A stretch of DNA of 64,000 bases, taken from NCBI RefSeq assembly GCF_003121845.1, contig NZ_QEWQ01000006.1, positions 62,001 through 126,000 on the forward strand, read 5' to 3'. This stretch comes from Ignatzschineria ureiclastica (GTDB lineage: Bacteria; Pseudomonadota; Gammaproteobacteria; Cardiobacteriales; Wohlfahrtiimonadaceae). This document shows positions 18,760 through 29,614 of the stretch, piece after piece. Made by a program: the position numbers and the translations under genes. Below the pieces are notes generated by a model, which was not told where the DNA came from, searched no databases, and saw nothing but the letters and a program-made list of their open reading frames with translations. Each line of letters opens with the position of its first letter. The first letter of the stretch is position 1.

Positions 18760-21219
18760 CTAATCCTCTCTTTTTGTCTGCATCGATCCTAATCGAAGAC
18801 GATTCAAACTGAGAGAATTGAGCAACACACTCACTGAACTAAAGGCCATCGCACCACCTGCCAAAATAGGACTTAAGAAACCAAATGCGGCAAAAGGAAT
18901 CCCGATAGCATTGTAGATAAAAGCCCAGAAGAGATTCTGCTTAATCTTACGCATCGTTTGCTCAGAAAGCTCAATCATCTTTGGCAAGCTCTCTAAATCC
19001 CCATTCATAATCGTCACATCACTCGATTCAATGGCGATATCTGTCCCGGTTCCCATCGCAATTCCGGCATCTGCCAATGCAAGCGCCGGTGCATCGTTCA
19101 TCCCATCACCCACCATCGCGACAATTCGTCCTTCGCTCTGTAGACGTGCGATAACATCTGCTTTATTTTCAGGCTTCAGTTCGGCCACAATATGGGCTTC
19201 ATCTAAGCCCACATCTGCACCAATTTTCGCGGCAGTGCGCGCATTATCGCCGGTCAACATCCACACCTCAATATTTCGATTTTGTAGTGTTTCAATGGCT
19301 AATTTAGCATTGGGCTTCACAGGGTCAGCAATGGCAATCATCGCGAGAATTTCAGATTCCTCAGATTCAGATCTTTGAGATTGACTGATTTGAGATCCCG
19401 CAAGAGCGCCTTTCGAAGCACCGGCTAACAATACTACAGTTTCCCCCATCGATTCGTGCTTAGCAATCAGATCAGCAAATAATCGATCCTCGATTCCTCG
19501 TGCTTTCATTAATCGAGGCGAACCTACAAAATAGGATTTCCCCTCAATTTCTCCCTCAATGCCGGCTCCCACTAAAGCCTTAAAATGCTCCACTACAGGC
19601 CGAACCGTAATTCCGCAGTGATCCCCATAATGTAAGATCGCTTTCGCAAGAGGATGCTCAGAATGCGCTTCTAGTGCCACTAATTGAGTTAAGATCGCTG
19701 TTTTATACTCAATATCTGTCGATCGGCCTTCTGTTTCAACTAATCCTTCTACATTCCCGCCCATCTCGGCTTTCAAATCCATCTTCGTAGCAAAATGGGT
19801 GACTTTCGGCATTCCTTCAGTAATCGTGCCGGTTTTATCTAAAACGATCGTATTGATCTTTGCTGCTCGCTCAAGGGATTCCCCATTTTTAATCAAGATC
19901 CCATTACGAGCGCCCACGCCGGTACCCACCATAATCGCTGTCGGTGTGGCTAATCCTAATGCACAAGGACACGCAATCACTAATACTGCCACACTATGAA
20001 TGAGCGCCGACTCTCCGCTTCCGGTAACCCACCAAGTCATCAATAGTGTGACAAGCGCAATCACTAACACCGCCGGTACAAAAATCGCCGAAATACGATC
20101 TGCTACTTTCTGAATCGGCGCTTTACTCCCTTGTGCCTCTTGCACAAGCGCAATGATTTTCGCTAAAGTGCTATCACTATCCATCTTGGTCGCTTGCATT
20201 GTCAACGATCCTGATTGATTCACAGTACCACTATAGAGAGGATCTCCTGCCACCTTATCAATGGGTAGACTTTCCCCTGTCAGCATACTCTCATCAATAG
20301 TTGATTTCCCTGAAATTACAACACCATCCACCGGAATATGCTGCCCGGGATGCACGAGTAACTGATCACCCACCATCACCGCATCAATGGGCACTTCGAT
20401 CATTCGAGTTTCAATCTCCCCATTTGATCGAGCATGTTGCTCTAGGCGCAAAGCTGTTTTCGCCTGTAAAGCCATCAATCCACGAATTGCAGCACCTGTA
20501 CGATTTTTTGCCCGTTCTTCGAGATATTTCCCTAAAAGAATCAGTGTAATAATCACCGCACTGCTCTCAAAATAGAGATGTTCGGGATTGCCTCCTAAAA
20601 AGCCATTGTAGAAGCTATAACAAAAGGCCGCCGTTGTCCCAAGTGCCACTAGTAGATCCATACTCGGTGCTTTTGCTTTAACAGAAGCATAAGCGGCTTT
20701 ATAGAAGCGCCAACCGATAATGAATTGAATCGGTGCGGTCAATAACAATTGCACCCAGGGTTTATGGACAAATGTCACCCATCCGCCATGAAACCCAAGC
20801 ATCATCGCAATCATGCCTAGTAACATCGGCAGACTCAATATCATGCTAATGATCAGCTGTAGACGCATCTTGTTGGCATTTTTTGCCTCATAAGCTAATA
20901 ATTCCGCTTGGTGTGCATCATCATCCGGAATCGCGCCAAAGCCTACTTTTTCCACCATCGCAATAATATCCGACTCAGTTAATAGAGTAGGATCATACTC
21001 AAAGCGTCCTTTTTTACTTGCTAGATTCACATTTGCACGATAGATACCAGGCTTTTTCCCTAACACCCGTTCAATTCTGCCCGAACAGTTCGCACAAGTC
21101 ATGCCTGTAATCGCTAACCGTGCAAAAGCCCTAGATTGTTCCTCAGTAGATACCGATACGTTTCCTACCTCTTTCTCTACCTCTTGCTCTCTTTGCATCA
21201 CTTTTTCTCCAGTCATCAT
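18760..21219 (-). CDS. copA: Cu(I)-exporting P1B-type ATPase CopA
   Basis: Inner-membrane copper efflux ATPase, 819 aa. It has one N-terminal metal-binding domain (GMTCANC at residues 39-45), the intramembrane CPC motif (IACPCALGLATP), the phosphorylation site DKTGTIT, SEHPLA in the nucleotide domain and the hinge GDGMNDAPALALADAG. A Ser/Glu-rich stretch near 'SKGALAGSQISQSQRSESEESE' (positions about 19360-19430) is an unusual insertion in the nucleotide domain. The start has GAGGCTGAGAAA upstream; an alternative ATG seven codons later follows CTGGAG. It is 15 bases downstream of copY, so they form one operon. Confidence 0.93.
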   Translation of the reverse strand: MMTGEKVMQREQEVEKEVGNVSVSTEEQSRAFARLAITGMTCANCSGRIERVLGKKPGIYRANVNLASKKGRFEYDPTLLTESDIIAMVEKVGFGAIPDDDAHQAELLAYEAKNANKMRLQLIISMILSLPMLLGMIAMMLGFHGGWVTFVHKPWVQLLLTAPIQFIIGWRFYKAAYASVKAKAPSMDLLVALGTTAAFCYSFYNGFLGGNPEHLYFESSAVIITLILLGKYLEERAKNRTGAAIRGLMALQAKTALRLEQHARSNGEIETRMIEVPIDAVMVGDQLLVHPGQHIPVDGVVISGKSTIDESMLTGESLPIDKVAGDPLYSGTVNQSGSLTMQATKMDSDSTLAKIIALVQEAQGSKAPIQKVADRISAIFVPAVLVIALVTLLMTWWVTGSGESALIHSVAVLVIACPCALGLATPTAIMVGTGVGARNGILIKNGESLERAAKINTIVLDKTGTITEGMPKVTHFATKMDLKAEMGGNVEGLVETEGRSTDIEYKTAILTQLVALEAHSEHPLAKAILHYGDHCGITVRPVVEHFKALVGAGIEGEIEGKSYFVGSPRLMKARGIEDRLFADLIAKHESMGETVVLLAGASKGALAGSQISQSQRSESEESEILAMIAIADPVKPNAKLAIETLQNRNIEVWMLTGDNARTAAKIGADVGLDEAHIVAELKPENKADVIARLQSEGRIVAMVGDGMNDAPALALADAGIAMGTGTDIAIESSDVTIMNGDLESLPKMIELSEQTMRKIKQNLFWAFIYNAIGIPFAAFGFLSPILAGGAMAFSSVSVLLNSLSLNRLRLGSMQTKRED

Positions 21220-21234
21220 TTTCTCAGCCTCGCT

Positions 21235-21666
21235 CTATGCTAAATGACAACGACATTGCCCCTTAAAGCAGTGACATTCCACTTGAGATACTTTGCGCCC
21301 CTCAGCGCGTTCTAGACTCTGATAAATCAAAGCAAGATCTTCTTCCGATAATGGATAAGCTTCAATCATCTGAGCGATTCGAGATGCTCGATCTTTGTCA
21401 CAAACAAAGGTGAAAAGTTCATTCGTCACCGAGCGCCAAACATCTAATTCCGTCACTAATGGTCGATAACGATAGCGATTGCCTTCTTGAATCGTCCCTA
21501 CACAATTTTTATCAACTAAACGAGATAATAACGTTTTAGTAGTGGTAGGCTTCCAATGTCGTTTCTCTTGAAAGATCCTAATAATATCAGCACTTCTCGC
21601 TTCCCCATTTGCCCAAAGGACACGCATAATCTCCCATTCTGCCGGCGTTACATCGACTTTTTTCAT
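21235..21666 (-). CDS. copY: CopY-type copper-responsive repressor
   Basis: Winged-helix repressor of the BlaI/MecI family, 143 aa, located directly upstream of copA. The N-terminus is typical (TPAEWEIMRVLWANGEARSADII ... KPTTTKTLLSRLVDK). The C-terminus carries C131-x-C133-x4-C138-x-C140, the Zn/Cu(I)-binding CXCX4CXC motif of Enterococcus CopY. In that family Zn holds the repressor on DNA and Cu(I) releases it. Finding this Firmicute-style regulator in a gammaproteobacterium, where CueR is usual, suggests horizontal origin (inference). I saw no perfect TACANNTGTA operator in the 120 bases upstream. The ribosome binding site is AAGGAG. Confidence 0.9.
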   Translation of the reverse strand: MKKVDVTPAEWEIMRVLWANGEARSADIIRIFQEKRHWKPTTTKTLLSRLVDKNCVGTIQEGNRYRYRPLVTELDVWRSVTNELFTFVCDKDRASRIAQMIEAYPLSEEDLALIYQSLERAEGRKVSQVECHCFKGQCRCHLA

Positions 21667-21785
21667 GACTCACTCCTTACCATTAATAAAATATTCAACA
21701 CAGCTATTTTTTAATGACTATTATTGTAGATGATTTGTTGTTAAAAAGTCTAATTTAAAATAAGAATGATCTCGTTTCCCTAAAA

Positions 21786-21916
21786 TATAGTAATGTCGGT
21801 TCAAAATAAGCTTATTGAAATGCCGGCGCATCGGCTGTAATAAGTAAGAAAGCCATTCTATCCGGCATCTTGCAAGTGTTGTTTAAAATCATTTTTCTTA
21901 AACCAAATTTACTATA
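21786..21916 (+). repeat. MITE-like repeat, family 1, copy C
   Basis: 131 bp with clear ends: left TATAGTAATGTCGGTTCAAA, and right, reverse-complemented, TATAGTAAATTTGGTTTAAG. Core TGCCGGCGCATCGGCTGTAA ... CCGGCATCTTGCAAGTGTTG. It lies in the copY upstream region. Confidence 0.75.
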
Positions 21917-21937
21917 TAACGAATAGACGATGCTTTA

Positions 21938-21958
21938 TTTATGCCTTGCAGGCATAAA
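21938..21958. repeat. perfect short hairpin TTTATGCC-N5-GGCATAAA
   Basis: An 8-bp perfect stem followed on the plus strand by AGAATTTCTTTTTTT, so it has terminator geometry with a delayed T run. No plus-strand gene precedes it. It could end a small unannotated transcript. Confidence 0.4.
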
Positions 21959-22223
21959 AGAATTTCTTTTTTTCCGTAGTAAGCACTCCCGTAAATCGCT
22001 ATGATGAGATCATTCAAATGATTTAGGGCTCGGTACAAATTGCTTCAATTGAATATTCACTAATTCAATCAAAAACTTTACCGTCACCGCACAAACATCA
22101 GTTACCACAACTAGTGATCACAACCAGTTACAATAGTATATTGATTTTCAAACACTTTCTTATCACTCATTTATAATAAAGAGAGATGTATCAATCTATT
22201 ACGACTTTTATAAGGAGTTTATT

Positions 22224-22823
22224 ATGAGTACATTATTACCATTAGCCACTAAACGCCGTTCGATCTACCATATCGGCAAAAATGTAACACAATCACCCGC
22301 TGAGATTAGCGACATTATCCGCGAAATCTCTAAACAAGCACCTTCAGCATTTAACTCACAAAGCTCTCGTGTTGTCGTTCTTTTTGGCGATGAACACAAT
22401 GCGCTTTGGGATATCGTAGAAAATGCCTTAAGCAAGGTTGTTCCTGCTGAGAACTTTGCACCCACAAAAGCGAAAATCGACTCTTTCCGCGCCGGCTTTG
22501 GTTCTATTCTTTACTATGAAGATGAAGCGGTTGTAAAAGGTCTACAAGAACAATTCCCAGCGTATGCTCATAACTTCCCACGTTGGTCAGAGCATGCGCA
22601 TGGTATTACTCTTTATGGTATCTGGATGGCGCTCGCAGAAGTGAATATCGGTGCCACAGTACAACATTATAATGAACTCATTGAAGCGGATGTAAAAGCA
22701 CGCTGGGATATCCCTGACAGTTGGTCAATGCGTGCACAAATGCCTTTCGGTTCGATCGAATCACCGGCAGAACCTAAAGATTTTATGCCAACCGATGAAC
22801 GCTTTATCGTCTTCGGTGCATAA
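22224..22823 (+). CDS. nitroreductase family protein
   Basis: FMN-dependent oxidoreductase of the nitroreductase family, 199 aa. Family features are the N-terminal RRSIYHIGKN segment, the FMN phosphate-contacting APSAFNSQSSRVV, and GIWMALAEVNIGATVQHYN. It resembles the small Frm2/HBN1-like branch, which has a short C-terminus. The physiological substrate is unknown; members act on nitro compounds, quinones or lipid signals. An AAGGAG ribosome binding site and a downstream terminator show a single-gene unit. Confidence 0.85.
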   Translation: MSTLLPLATKRRSIYHIGKNVTQSPAEISDIIREISKQAPSAFNSQSSRVVVLFGDEHNALWDIVENALSKVVPAENFAPTKAKIDSFRAGFGSILYYEDEAVVKGLQEQFPAYAHNFPRWSEHAHGITLYGIWMALAEVNIGATVQHYNELIEADVKARWDIPDSWSMRAQMPFGSIESPAEPKDFMPTDERFIVFGA

Positions 22824-22864
22824 TCAATTATCACCGAATTAAATAATACGACAATAACGTTATT

Positions 22865-22887
22865 AACCGCTCGCAAGGGCGGTTTTT
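22865..22887 (+). terminator. rho-independent terminator after nitroreductase
   Basis: Stem AACCGC/GCGGTT with a short loop, followed by TTTTTC. Confidence 0.65.
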
Positions 22888-22903
22888 CTATAGCTGTTTA
22901 ATA

Positions 22904-23077
22904 TATAGTGATATAGATTCAAAATAAGTTGATTCAAATGCCGGCGAATCAGTTGATCGAGGCAAAAAAGCCGTTCTATCCGGCATCTTGCAAGTGTTGT
23001 TTAGGAGGGTTTTATGTTCTTTTAAAGCTCCACAATAGCTGTTGAAAAACCATTTCTCTTAAACCAAATTCACTATA
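22904..23077 (+). repeat. MITE-like repeat, family 1, copy D
   Basis: 174 bp. The ends match for the first eight bases (TATAGTGA on both strands) and share GGTTT/GATTC further in. It has the family core CCGGCATCTTGCAAGTGTTG plus an internal stretch, TTATGTTCTTTTAAAGC, also found in copies A and F. Confidence 0.7.
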
Positions 23078-23132
23078 CTAATGTCGATTTCCGATCGCTA
23101 TTTTCTAGATTTCCCTTTTACTGCAGATAATA

Positions 23133-23179
23133 AAAAACCCATTTACCCCCTCTTGATACAGGTCGATAAATAGGTTTTA
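23133..23179 (-). terminator. terminator downstream of proP
   Basis: AAAACC-x-ATTTA pairs with TAAAT-x-GGTTTT. On the minus strand it is followed by TTTTTTATTATC. Confidence 0.6.
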
Positions 23180-23261
23180 TATCTTCACTTCTAACATCTC
23201 TTAAAAAATAGAAGTGAGTCCGAAGTATTGCTCCAAACGCTATAAACTCAGAGTCGAATCT

Positions 23262-24752
23262 TTAGCCATCAATCTCAGGATGTTGATCAATTAAGCGTTC
23301 CCGGCGTTTTTGCAAGCGGGCAATCTCTTCATCAATACTCTCAATACGACTCTCGATATGATCATAATGGGCCTGTAAGATCTCTTTTGCTTCACGACGG
23401 TCAGAAGCAATCGGTGTTTCCCCACGAAGTGGCCGGTTAGCTGTCTCTTTCATATTAAAGGTTAAGAAGATTCCAACACCTGCCGTAACCATCAGATAGA
23501 AAGCCGGCACATAGAGATTACCGGTTAACTCGATTAACCACGCAGTCACTGTAGGTGTAAACCCAGCGATTAAAATGGAGATATTAAAGGCTGTTGCCAT
23601 TGCACTATAACGTACTTTTGTTGGGAAAATCGCCGGTAAAATTGATGCCATGACCCCAGTAAAACAGCTTAACATCAACGCTAAGAAGACAAGTCCTAAG
23701 AAGATCAAAGCAACATTGCCGGTATTGATAAGATAAAAGGCTGGAATTGCCCCGATTAACATCCCGATACTACCAATCTTAATAAAGACTTTACGCCCAA
23801 ATCGGTCACTCAACAAGCCTACAATAGGCTGAACAAAGAGGATACCAATCATAATCGCAATAATGATTAGAACACCGTGATCTGCATTGTAACCTAAACT
23901 ATGCGATAGATAACTTGGCATATACGTTAAGAGCATATAATAGGTAACATTCGTCAGAATCACGATTCCGATACAGAGAAAGACACTCTTAGTATTATTA
24001 CGAATAATAGTAATAAGCGATTCTTTCTCAACAGGCTCAGATTGCTCTTCAAGCGTATCTGCATGCTTTTGATAAGTAGGTGTTTCATCTAACGCATGGC
24101 GCAGATACATCCCTAAAATGCCTAAAGGTCCTGCGATAAAGAAAGGAATTCTCCAGCCCCAAGATTCAAAACGAGCATCACCTAACAGCGCTGTAATTAA
24201 AACCACTACGCCGGCACCTAAAACGAATCCCGCAATAGAACCAAAATCTAACCAACTACTTAAAAATCCTCGGCGACTATCGGGCGCATATTCCGCCACA
24301 AAGATCGCTGCCCCAGTATATTCCCCGCCTACAGAGAAGCCTTGTGCTAGCTTGGCAATTAGTAAGAGAATCGGAGCCCAGATACCAATAGTGGCATAGG
24401 AGGGGATCAAACCGATAGCAAAGGTACTAACGGACATAATGATAATGGTCACTGCCAGTATCTTCTTCCGCCCAAATTTATCCCCTAGGATTCCGAAAAA
24501 GATCCCGCCGATCGGTCTCACTAAGAAGGGAACGGAAAATGTTGCTAATGATGCAACGAGCTGTACGCCGGGGGACGCTTCTGGGAAGAAGACTTTCCCG
24601 AGCACATAGGCTAAGAAGCCATAAACCCCAAAGTCGAACCATTCAATCGCATTACCTAGTGCTGCTGCGGTAATCGCTTTCTTGAATTGATCTCCTTTTA
24701 CGATTGTAATATCACTCAGCTCCATTGGTTGATGTTCTTTTGTGTTTGTCAT
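23262..24752 (-). CDS. proP: proline/glycine-betaine transporter ProP
   Basis: Osmosensory proton symporter of the MFS metabolite:H+ family. Similarity to E. coli ProP runs the full length: NAIEWFDFGVYGFLAYVLGKVFFP at the N-terminus, LAQGFSVGGEYTGAAIFVAEY, and the ETANRPLRGETPIASDRREAKEIL region after TM12. The C-terminal ~40 residues keep the heptad coiled coil (HIESRIESIDEEIARLQKRRERLI) that tunes osmosensing. 496 aa. The ribosome binding site is AGGGAG. Single gene with its own terminator. Confidence 0.95.
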   Translation of the reverse strand: MTNTKEHQPMELSDITIVKGDQFKKAITAAALGNAIEWFDFGVYGFLAYVLGKVFFPEASPGVQLVASLATFSVPFLVRPIGGIFFGILGDKFGRKKILAVTIIIMSVSTFAIGLIPSYATIGIWAPILLLIAKLAQGFSVGGEYTGAAIFVAEYAPDSRRGFLSSWLDFGSIAGFVLGAGVVVLITALLGDARFESWGWRIPFFIAGPLGILGMYLRHALDETPTYQKHADTLEEQSEPVEKESLITIIRNNTKSVFLCIGIVILTNVTYYMLLTYMPSYLSHSLGYNADHGVLIIIAIMIGILFVQPIVGLLSDRFGRKVFIKIGSIGMLIGAIPAFYLINTGNVALIFLGLVFLALMLSCFTGVMASILPAIFPTKVRYSAMATAFNISILIAGFTPTVTAWLIELTGNLYVPAFYLMVTAGVGIFLTFNMKETANRPLRGETPIASDRREAKEILQAHYDHIESRIESIDEEIARLQKRRERLIDQHPEIDG

Positions 24753-25376
24753 AAATCTCCCTGTAAGACAAGTGGATTTAATGAACCCTCGAATTGCTTC
24801 TAAGGAATTCCTTCCTCATTAGGGAAGTTCATCAAAATACCTATCTATTGGAAATATCAGTCGCAAACCCTAAAAAAGCCCCTGATATCATTTGTAAAAC
24901 TAATACTAGCTTCAATAATTCTTCAGCTTAATTACACTTTAATTTAAACTATTTTTTGTAAACATTTGATTACAAAATAGGATAGCGAGGCTACTTTGTG
25001 ATTTGTAATTAATATTTTTACTACAATATTGGAATCTGATTTAAAGTTTTAATTTGAAATAGAATTTGATTTCGTTACAGTCGAAGTGTTCAAATGCCTA
25101 TCATTTTGCCTTCTTTAACTCAGGCAAATCCCTTATAACTTAAAGAGTTGCAGTAATTTCTATTTTTACGATCCTTCGCTCTTTTCAAAAAGACGATCAT
25201 CATCTTCTTGGAGAGTCCTAAAAGTTGATCTCTGAGACTCTTTTAAAGATGATTGATCAATATTTATGCAAATTAAATAGCGTTAGATCTGGAATAAGTT
25301 GGAATATTGAGGCGAAATTAAGGGATTATTACTGATTGCTATGAATAATCCCTACTGTAAAATAGAAGAGAGATGA
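24753..25376. other. A/T-rich intergenic region between proP and metH
   Basis: About 620 bases that should contain the proP promoter. It is strongly A/T-rich. No repeat copy, riboswitch or small gene with a ribosome binding site was recognised. Confidence 0.4.
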
Positions 25377-25412
25377 ATATAAAAAAACCACAAATAAATT
25401 GTGGTTTTTATT
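25377..25412. terminator. terminator downstream of metH
   Basis: Stem AAAAACCACAA/TTGTGGTTTTT, loop ATAAA, with T runs on both strands. It ends metH on the minus strand. Confidence 0.8.
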
Positions 25413-25432
25413 TTGACGTAATAAAAGCGTCC

Positions 25433-28400
25433 TTACTCCTCCGGCTCATACCCTAAATTGGGCGCAAGCCATTTTTCTGCTTCTTTGAGATCCCAGCCTT
25501 TGCGGTTTGCATAGTCTTTCACTTGATCTCGGCCGATTTTACCAACGCCGAAGTAGCTGGCTTCAGGGTGAGCAAAATACCAGCCTGAAACGGCGGCTTG
25601 TGGATACATTGCAAAGCTATCGGTAATCTCAAGGCCGATCCGTTCTGTAGGGGTTAGTAACTCCCATAAGGTAGCTTTTTCGGTGTGTTCAGGGCAAGCG
25701 GGATAACCGGGTGCAGGGCGAATCCCACGATACTCTTCACGAATCAAGGCCTCATTATCAAGGGTTTCATCCGCTGCATATCCCCAATATTCTCGGCGCA
25801 CTTTTTTATGCAGATATTCCGCTAAACTCTCAGCAAAACGGTCAGCAAGCGCTTTAAGCATAATGGCACTATAATCATCGTGTTCTGCTTCAAAAGCTTC
25901 GATATAGGGCTCAATCCCAATGCCGGCAGTACACGCAAAGGCACCGATATAATCTTCCTCGCCAATAAAATCCGCTAGAGAACGATTCGGCATCCCATTC
26001 GGGCGCTCTGTTTGCTGACGAAGATGATGTAAGCGCGCTAGCTCTTCCGTTCTACTTTCATCTGTAAATAAAATGGTGCTTTCACCGGCATTTTGTGCTG
26101 GGAATAGTCCAACCACCGCTTTTGCCGTTAACCAATTACCCTCTAAAATTTGAGTAAGCATCTTCTGCGCATCGTGATAGACCTTAGTTGCCTCCTCACC
26201 GATCACCTCATCTTGCAAGAGATCAGGGAATTTTCCTCGTAATTGCCACGATGCAAAAAAGGGTGTCCAATCGATTGTATCCACTAATTCAGAGAGCGGT
26301 ACTTCAAATTCAAAAATCCCCAACTGCTTTGGCTTCACAATAGCATCAAAAGTGAGTGTTAATTTATTCTCAACCGCCTGATTAAAAGGAATTAACTTAA
26401 TATCGCGCTGCCGCTCTAAATAGGCCTTTCGGCGCTTTTCATAATCCTCTTTCACATTTCGCTTAAATTCATCCCGTAATTCTGGACTAATTAACGATTG
26501 CGCCACGCCCACAGAACGAGAAGCATCGCGGACATGTATCACTGTATGGCTATATTGTGGGGCAATTCTCACTGCCGTATGGGCAATAGAAGTGGTCGCA
26601 CCACCAATCATCACCGGAATATCGAGCCCTAAACGTTCCATCTCTTTCGCAAAACCCACCATCTCTTCTAGTGACGGGGTAATAAGCCCCGAAAGCCCGA
26701 TGACATCGACTTTCTCGGCCAAGGCCTTTTCGATAATCGCCGGCGTTGGCACCATAACGCCCATATCAATCACTTCAAAGTTATTACATTGCAACACAAC
26801 ACCGACAATATTTTTACCGATATCATGCACATCGCCCTTCACCGTTGCCATCAAAATTTTGCCATTTGATTGACTCGTATCGCCAAATTTTTTCTTCTCT
26901 TCCTCGATAAAAGGAATCAAGTAAGCCACTGCTCGCTTCATAACGCGCGCCGATTTTACCACTTGTGGCAAGAACATCTTACCATCGCCGAATAGATCGC
27001 CGACCACGTTCATACCGGTCATTAAAGGCCCTTCGATTACCTCAATCGGTCGGGCAAAACTCTGCCGCGCTAATTCTGTATCTTCCTCAATATAACTATC
27101 AATCCCATTCACTAAGGCGTGAGTTAAACGCTCACCTACCGGCAATTCTCGCCAAGCTAGATTCTCCTCTTTACGCTCTGCCCCCTCACCTTGATATTTT
27201 TGTGCAAGCTCTAATAATCGCTCACTCGCTTCAGGATCGCGATCAAATAAGACATCTTCAATACCATCTCGTAATTCTTGTGGGATATCCTCGTAGAGCG
27301 CTAATTGTCCGGCATTGACAATCCCCATCGAAAGCCCGCGGGCAATGGCGTGATAGAGAAAGACCGCGTGAATGGCTTCTCGTACAAAGTTATTCCCGCG
27401 GAAAGAGAAAGAGACATTAGATATCCCGCCTGAAATATGGGCATAAGGCAGATTTTGCCGAATCCATTGGGTAGCTTCTAAGAAATCTAAGCCATAGCGA
27501 TTATGCTCCGGAATGCCGGTTGCCACTGCAAACACATTGGGGTCAAAGATGATATCTTCCGCCGGGAAACCCACTTCATTGATCAGAATATTGTATGCTT
27601 TCGAACAGATCTCTACGCGGCGCGCATAATTATCCGCTTGCCCATCCTCATCAAATGCCATCACAACAATCGCGGCACCATATTTTTTGGCTAACTTCGC
27701 TTGGGCGACAAAAGGTTCAATCCCCTCTTTCATCGAGATTGAATTGACAATCCCTTTACCCTGAATACATTTAAGCCCCGCCTCAATAATCTCCCATTTA
27801 GAAGAATCCACCATAATCGGTACTTTTGAGATATCCGGCTCAGAGGCTATCAGATTTAAGAAAGTCACCATCTCCGCTTTAGAGTCAAGCATTCCCTCAT
27901 CCATATTGATATCGATGATTTGCGCACCATTCTCTACTTGATCCCGGGCAACTTCTAAAGCTTCTGTATAATTTTTCTCTTTAATCAATCTCTTAAAACG
28001 AAGAGAGCCGGTAATATTGGTTCGCTCTCCCACATTGGCAAAGAGCGATTGCCCGATCGTCAGGTTACAAGCTTCTAATCCCGATAAACGTAGTGATTTA
28101 GGTTTCTCTTCCGGCACTCTTGGAACAATCCCTGCGACTTTTTCTGCGATTTGGGCAATATGCTCCGGCGTGGTACCACAGCAACCACCGACAATATTTA
28201 AAAATCCCGATTTTGCCCACTCGGCCATTTCAGCCGCCATCTCCGCAGGCCCAAGATCATATTCGCCAAAGGCATTCGGTAAGCCGGCATTAGCGTGTGC
28301 CGAGAGATAAAATTCTGATATCCGCGATAGTTCAGCCACATAGTTCCGTAGCATATCAGGACCTAGCGCACAGTTCAGCCCTATTGAAAATGGACGAATA

Positions 28401-29101
28401 TGTCGCAGCGCATTGTAGAATGCTTCTGTCGTTTGACCGGAAAGTGTTCTGCCTGAAGCATCAGTAATCGTCCCTGAAATCATTACCGGCAAACGAATAT
28501 TACGGGTTTCAAAGATCGTTTCAATCGCAAAGAGTGCAGCTTTAGCATTGAGTGTATCGAAGATCGTTTCCACCATCAAAATATCGGAACCACCATCAAT
28601 TAAGCCGGCGAGTGCTTCAAGATAGCCCTCTACTAATGCGTCAAAACTGGTATTACGAAACCCAGGATCATTAACATCAGGCGAGATCGAAGCTGTTTTA
28701 CTCGTTGGGCCTAAAACCCCGACCACAAATCGAGGTTTATCTGGCGTTGAATATTCGGCGCAAGCCTCTTTGGCCAATTGCGCGCCGGCAAAATTGAGCT
28801 CATAGGCCAATGCTTCCATCCCATAATCGGCCATCGACATTCGGGTAGCATTAAAAGTATTCGTTTCTAATAGATCAGCGCCGGCTTCGAGATAAGCACG
28901 ATGAATATTGCGAATAATATCAGGCTGCGTAATGGAAAGTAGGTCATTATTACCCTTAAGATCTTGTGGCCAATCAGCAAATCGTTCCCCCCGAAAATCG
29001 GCTTCTTCTAACCGGTGCTTTTGGATCATCGTTCCCATTGCGCCATCTAAAATTAAAATCCGTTGGGTGACTAAAGATCTCAATTGTGCTACTACATCCA
29101 T
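25433..29101 (-). CDS. metH: cobalamin-dependent methionine synthase MetH
   Basis: Transfers the methyl group of 5-methyltetrahydrofolate to homocysteine through methylcobalamin. All four modules are present in 1222 aa: the homocysteine domain with Zn ligands GGCCGTT, the pterin domain ([13 protein letters not shown] onward), the B12 domain with the cobalt-ligand motif [12 protein letters not shown] near residue 755, and the C-terminal reactivation domain with [16 protein letters not shown] choose the ATG at 29101 because GAGGAGC precedes it; the ATG at 29122 would add seven residues. metF, which supplies the substrate, lies 1.6 kb away on the other strand. Confidence 0.97.
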   Translation of the reverse strand: MDVVAQLRSLVTQRILILDGAMGTMIQKHRLEEADFRGERFADWPQDLKGNNDLLSITQPDIIRNIHRAYLEAGADLLETNTFNATRMSMADYGMEALAYELNFAGAQLAKEACAEYSTPDKPRFVVGVLGPTSKTASISPDVNDPGFRNTSFDALVEGYLEALAGLIDGGSDILMVETIFDTLNAKAALFAIETIFETRNIRLPVMISGTITDASGRTLSGQTTEAFYNALRHIRPFSIGLNCALGPDMLRNYVAELSRISEFYLSAHANAGLPNAFGEYDLGPAEMAAEMAEWAKSGFLNIVGGCCGTTPEHIAQIAEKVAGIVPRVPEEKPKSLRLSGLEACNLTIGQSLFANVGERTNITGSLRFKRLIKEKNYTEALEVARDQVENGAQIIDINMDEGMLDSKAEMVTFLNLIASEPDISKVPIMVDSSKWEIIEAGLKCIQGKGIVNSISMKEGIEPFVAQAKLAKKYGAAIVVMAFDEDGQADNYARRVEICSKAYNILINEVGFPAEDIIFDPNVFAVATGIPEHNRYGLDFLEATQWIRQNLPYAHISGGISNVSFSFRGNNFVREAIHAVFLYHAIARGLSMGIVNAGQLALYEDIPQELRDGIEDVLFDRDPEASERLLELAQKYQGEGAERKEENLAWRELPVGERLTHALVNGIDSYIEEDTELARQSFARPIEVIEGPLMTGMNVVGDLFGDGKMFLPQVVKSARVMKRAVAYLIPFIEEEKKKFGDTSQSNGKILMATVKGDVHDIGKNIVGVVLQCNNFEVIDMGVMVPTPAIIEKALAEKVDVIGLSGLITPSLEEMVGFAKEMERLGLDIPVMIGGATTSIAHTAVRIAPQYSHTVIHVRDASRSVGVAQSLISPELRDEFKRNVKEDYEKRRKAYLERQRDIKLIPFNQAVENKLTLTFDAIVKPKQLGIFEFEVPLSELVDTIDWTPFFASWQLRGKFPDLLQDEVIGEEATKVYHDAQKMLTQILEGNWLTAKAVVGLFPAQNAGESTILFTDESRTEELARLHHLRQQTERPNGMPNRSLADFIGEEDYIGAFACTAGIGIEPYIEAFEAEHDDYSAIMLKALADRFAESLAEYLHKKVRREYWGYAADETLDNEALIREEYRGIRPAPGYPACPEHTEKATLWELLTPTERIGLEITDSFAMYPQAAVSGWYFAHPEASYFGVGKIGRDQVKDYANRKGWDLKEAEKWLAPNLGYEPEE

Positions 29102-29614
29102 TACTGCTCCTCGCGTTAACATCTTCTATTATTGTGTAATATTGATGACTTCTATTATCTATCAGACAGTCTCTTAGATCATCTATGAGATCATTTAAAA
29201 TTGGGATGAACTATTGATCAATCGTTACAATAATGATGATCTTGTAATCACATTGAACATTATTTTAATCGATCAGTTTACCGAATTCCCCTAGATTTCC
29301 CTAAAACTATCTATTTGTTATTAGAGCGAATATGTTGATAAAAATCCGTTCTACTTCTTTCACTCAAGTGAAAACCACACTGTTTCTTATCATTATGCAA
29401 GCCGATAGGAATGTCTATCATTTTTTATCAAAAATAATGGGAATCCCAATCGGAAAAAACGCCACTAAGATTTCTCTCAGTAGCGTTTGTCATCTTTTCT
29501 CTATTGTATTGAGCAAACTATCAATCAATACTAAAACTATTACTACTAATCACCACTAAAGGCATTACGACTAAAGTCTTAGCTAGAGATTAATTGCATT
29601 ACTTCTTATTTCCA
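29102..29614. other. intergenic region upstream of metH
   Basis: About 510 bases. Apart from the terminator at 29454-29488 I see nothing structured. In particular there is no recognisable SAM or cobalamin riboswitch in front of metH. Confidence 0.4.
29454..29488 (-). terminator. terminator of the lipoprotein gene
   Basis: AAAACGC-x-ACT pairs with AGT-x-GCGTTT. On the minus strand TTTTTTCCG follows. It lies downstream of the 29615-30112 gene. Confidence 0.6.

Noticed and set aside
21667-21785. CopY operator (TACANNTGTA)
   Set aside because: Only half-sites such as CTACA are present; no full palindrome.
29332-29559. 75-aa plus-strand frame in the metH upstream gap
   Set aside because: Overlaps a terminator, has low-complexity content and no ribosome binding site.
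29102-29614. SAM or cobalamin riboswitch in front of metH
   Set aside because: No S-box or B12-box consensus could be seen on the minus strand.
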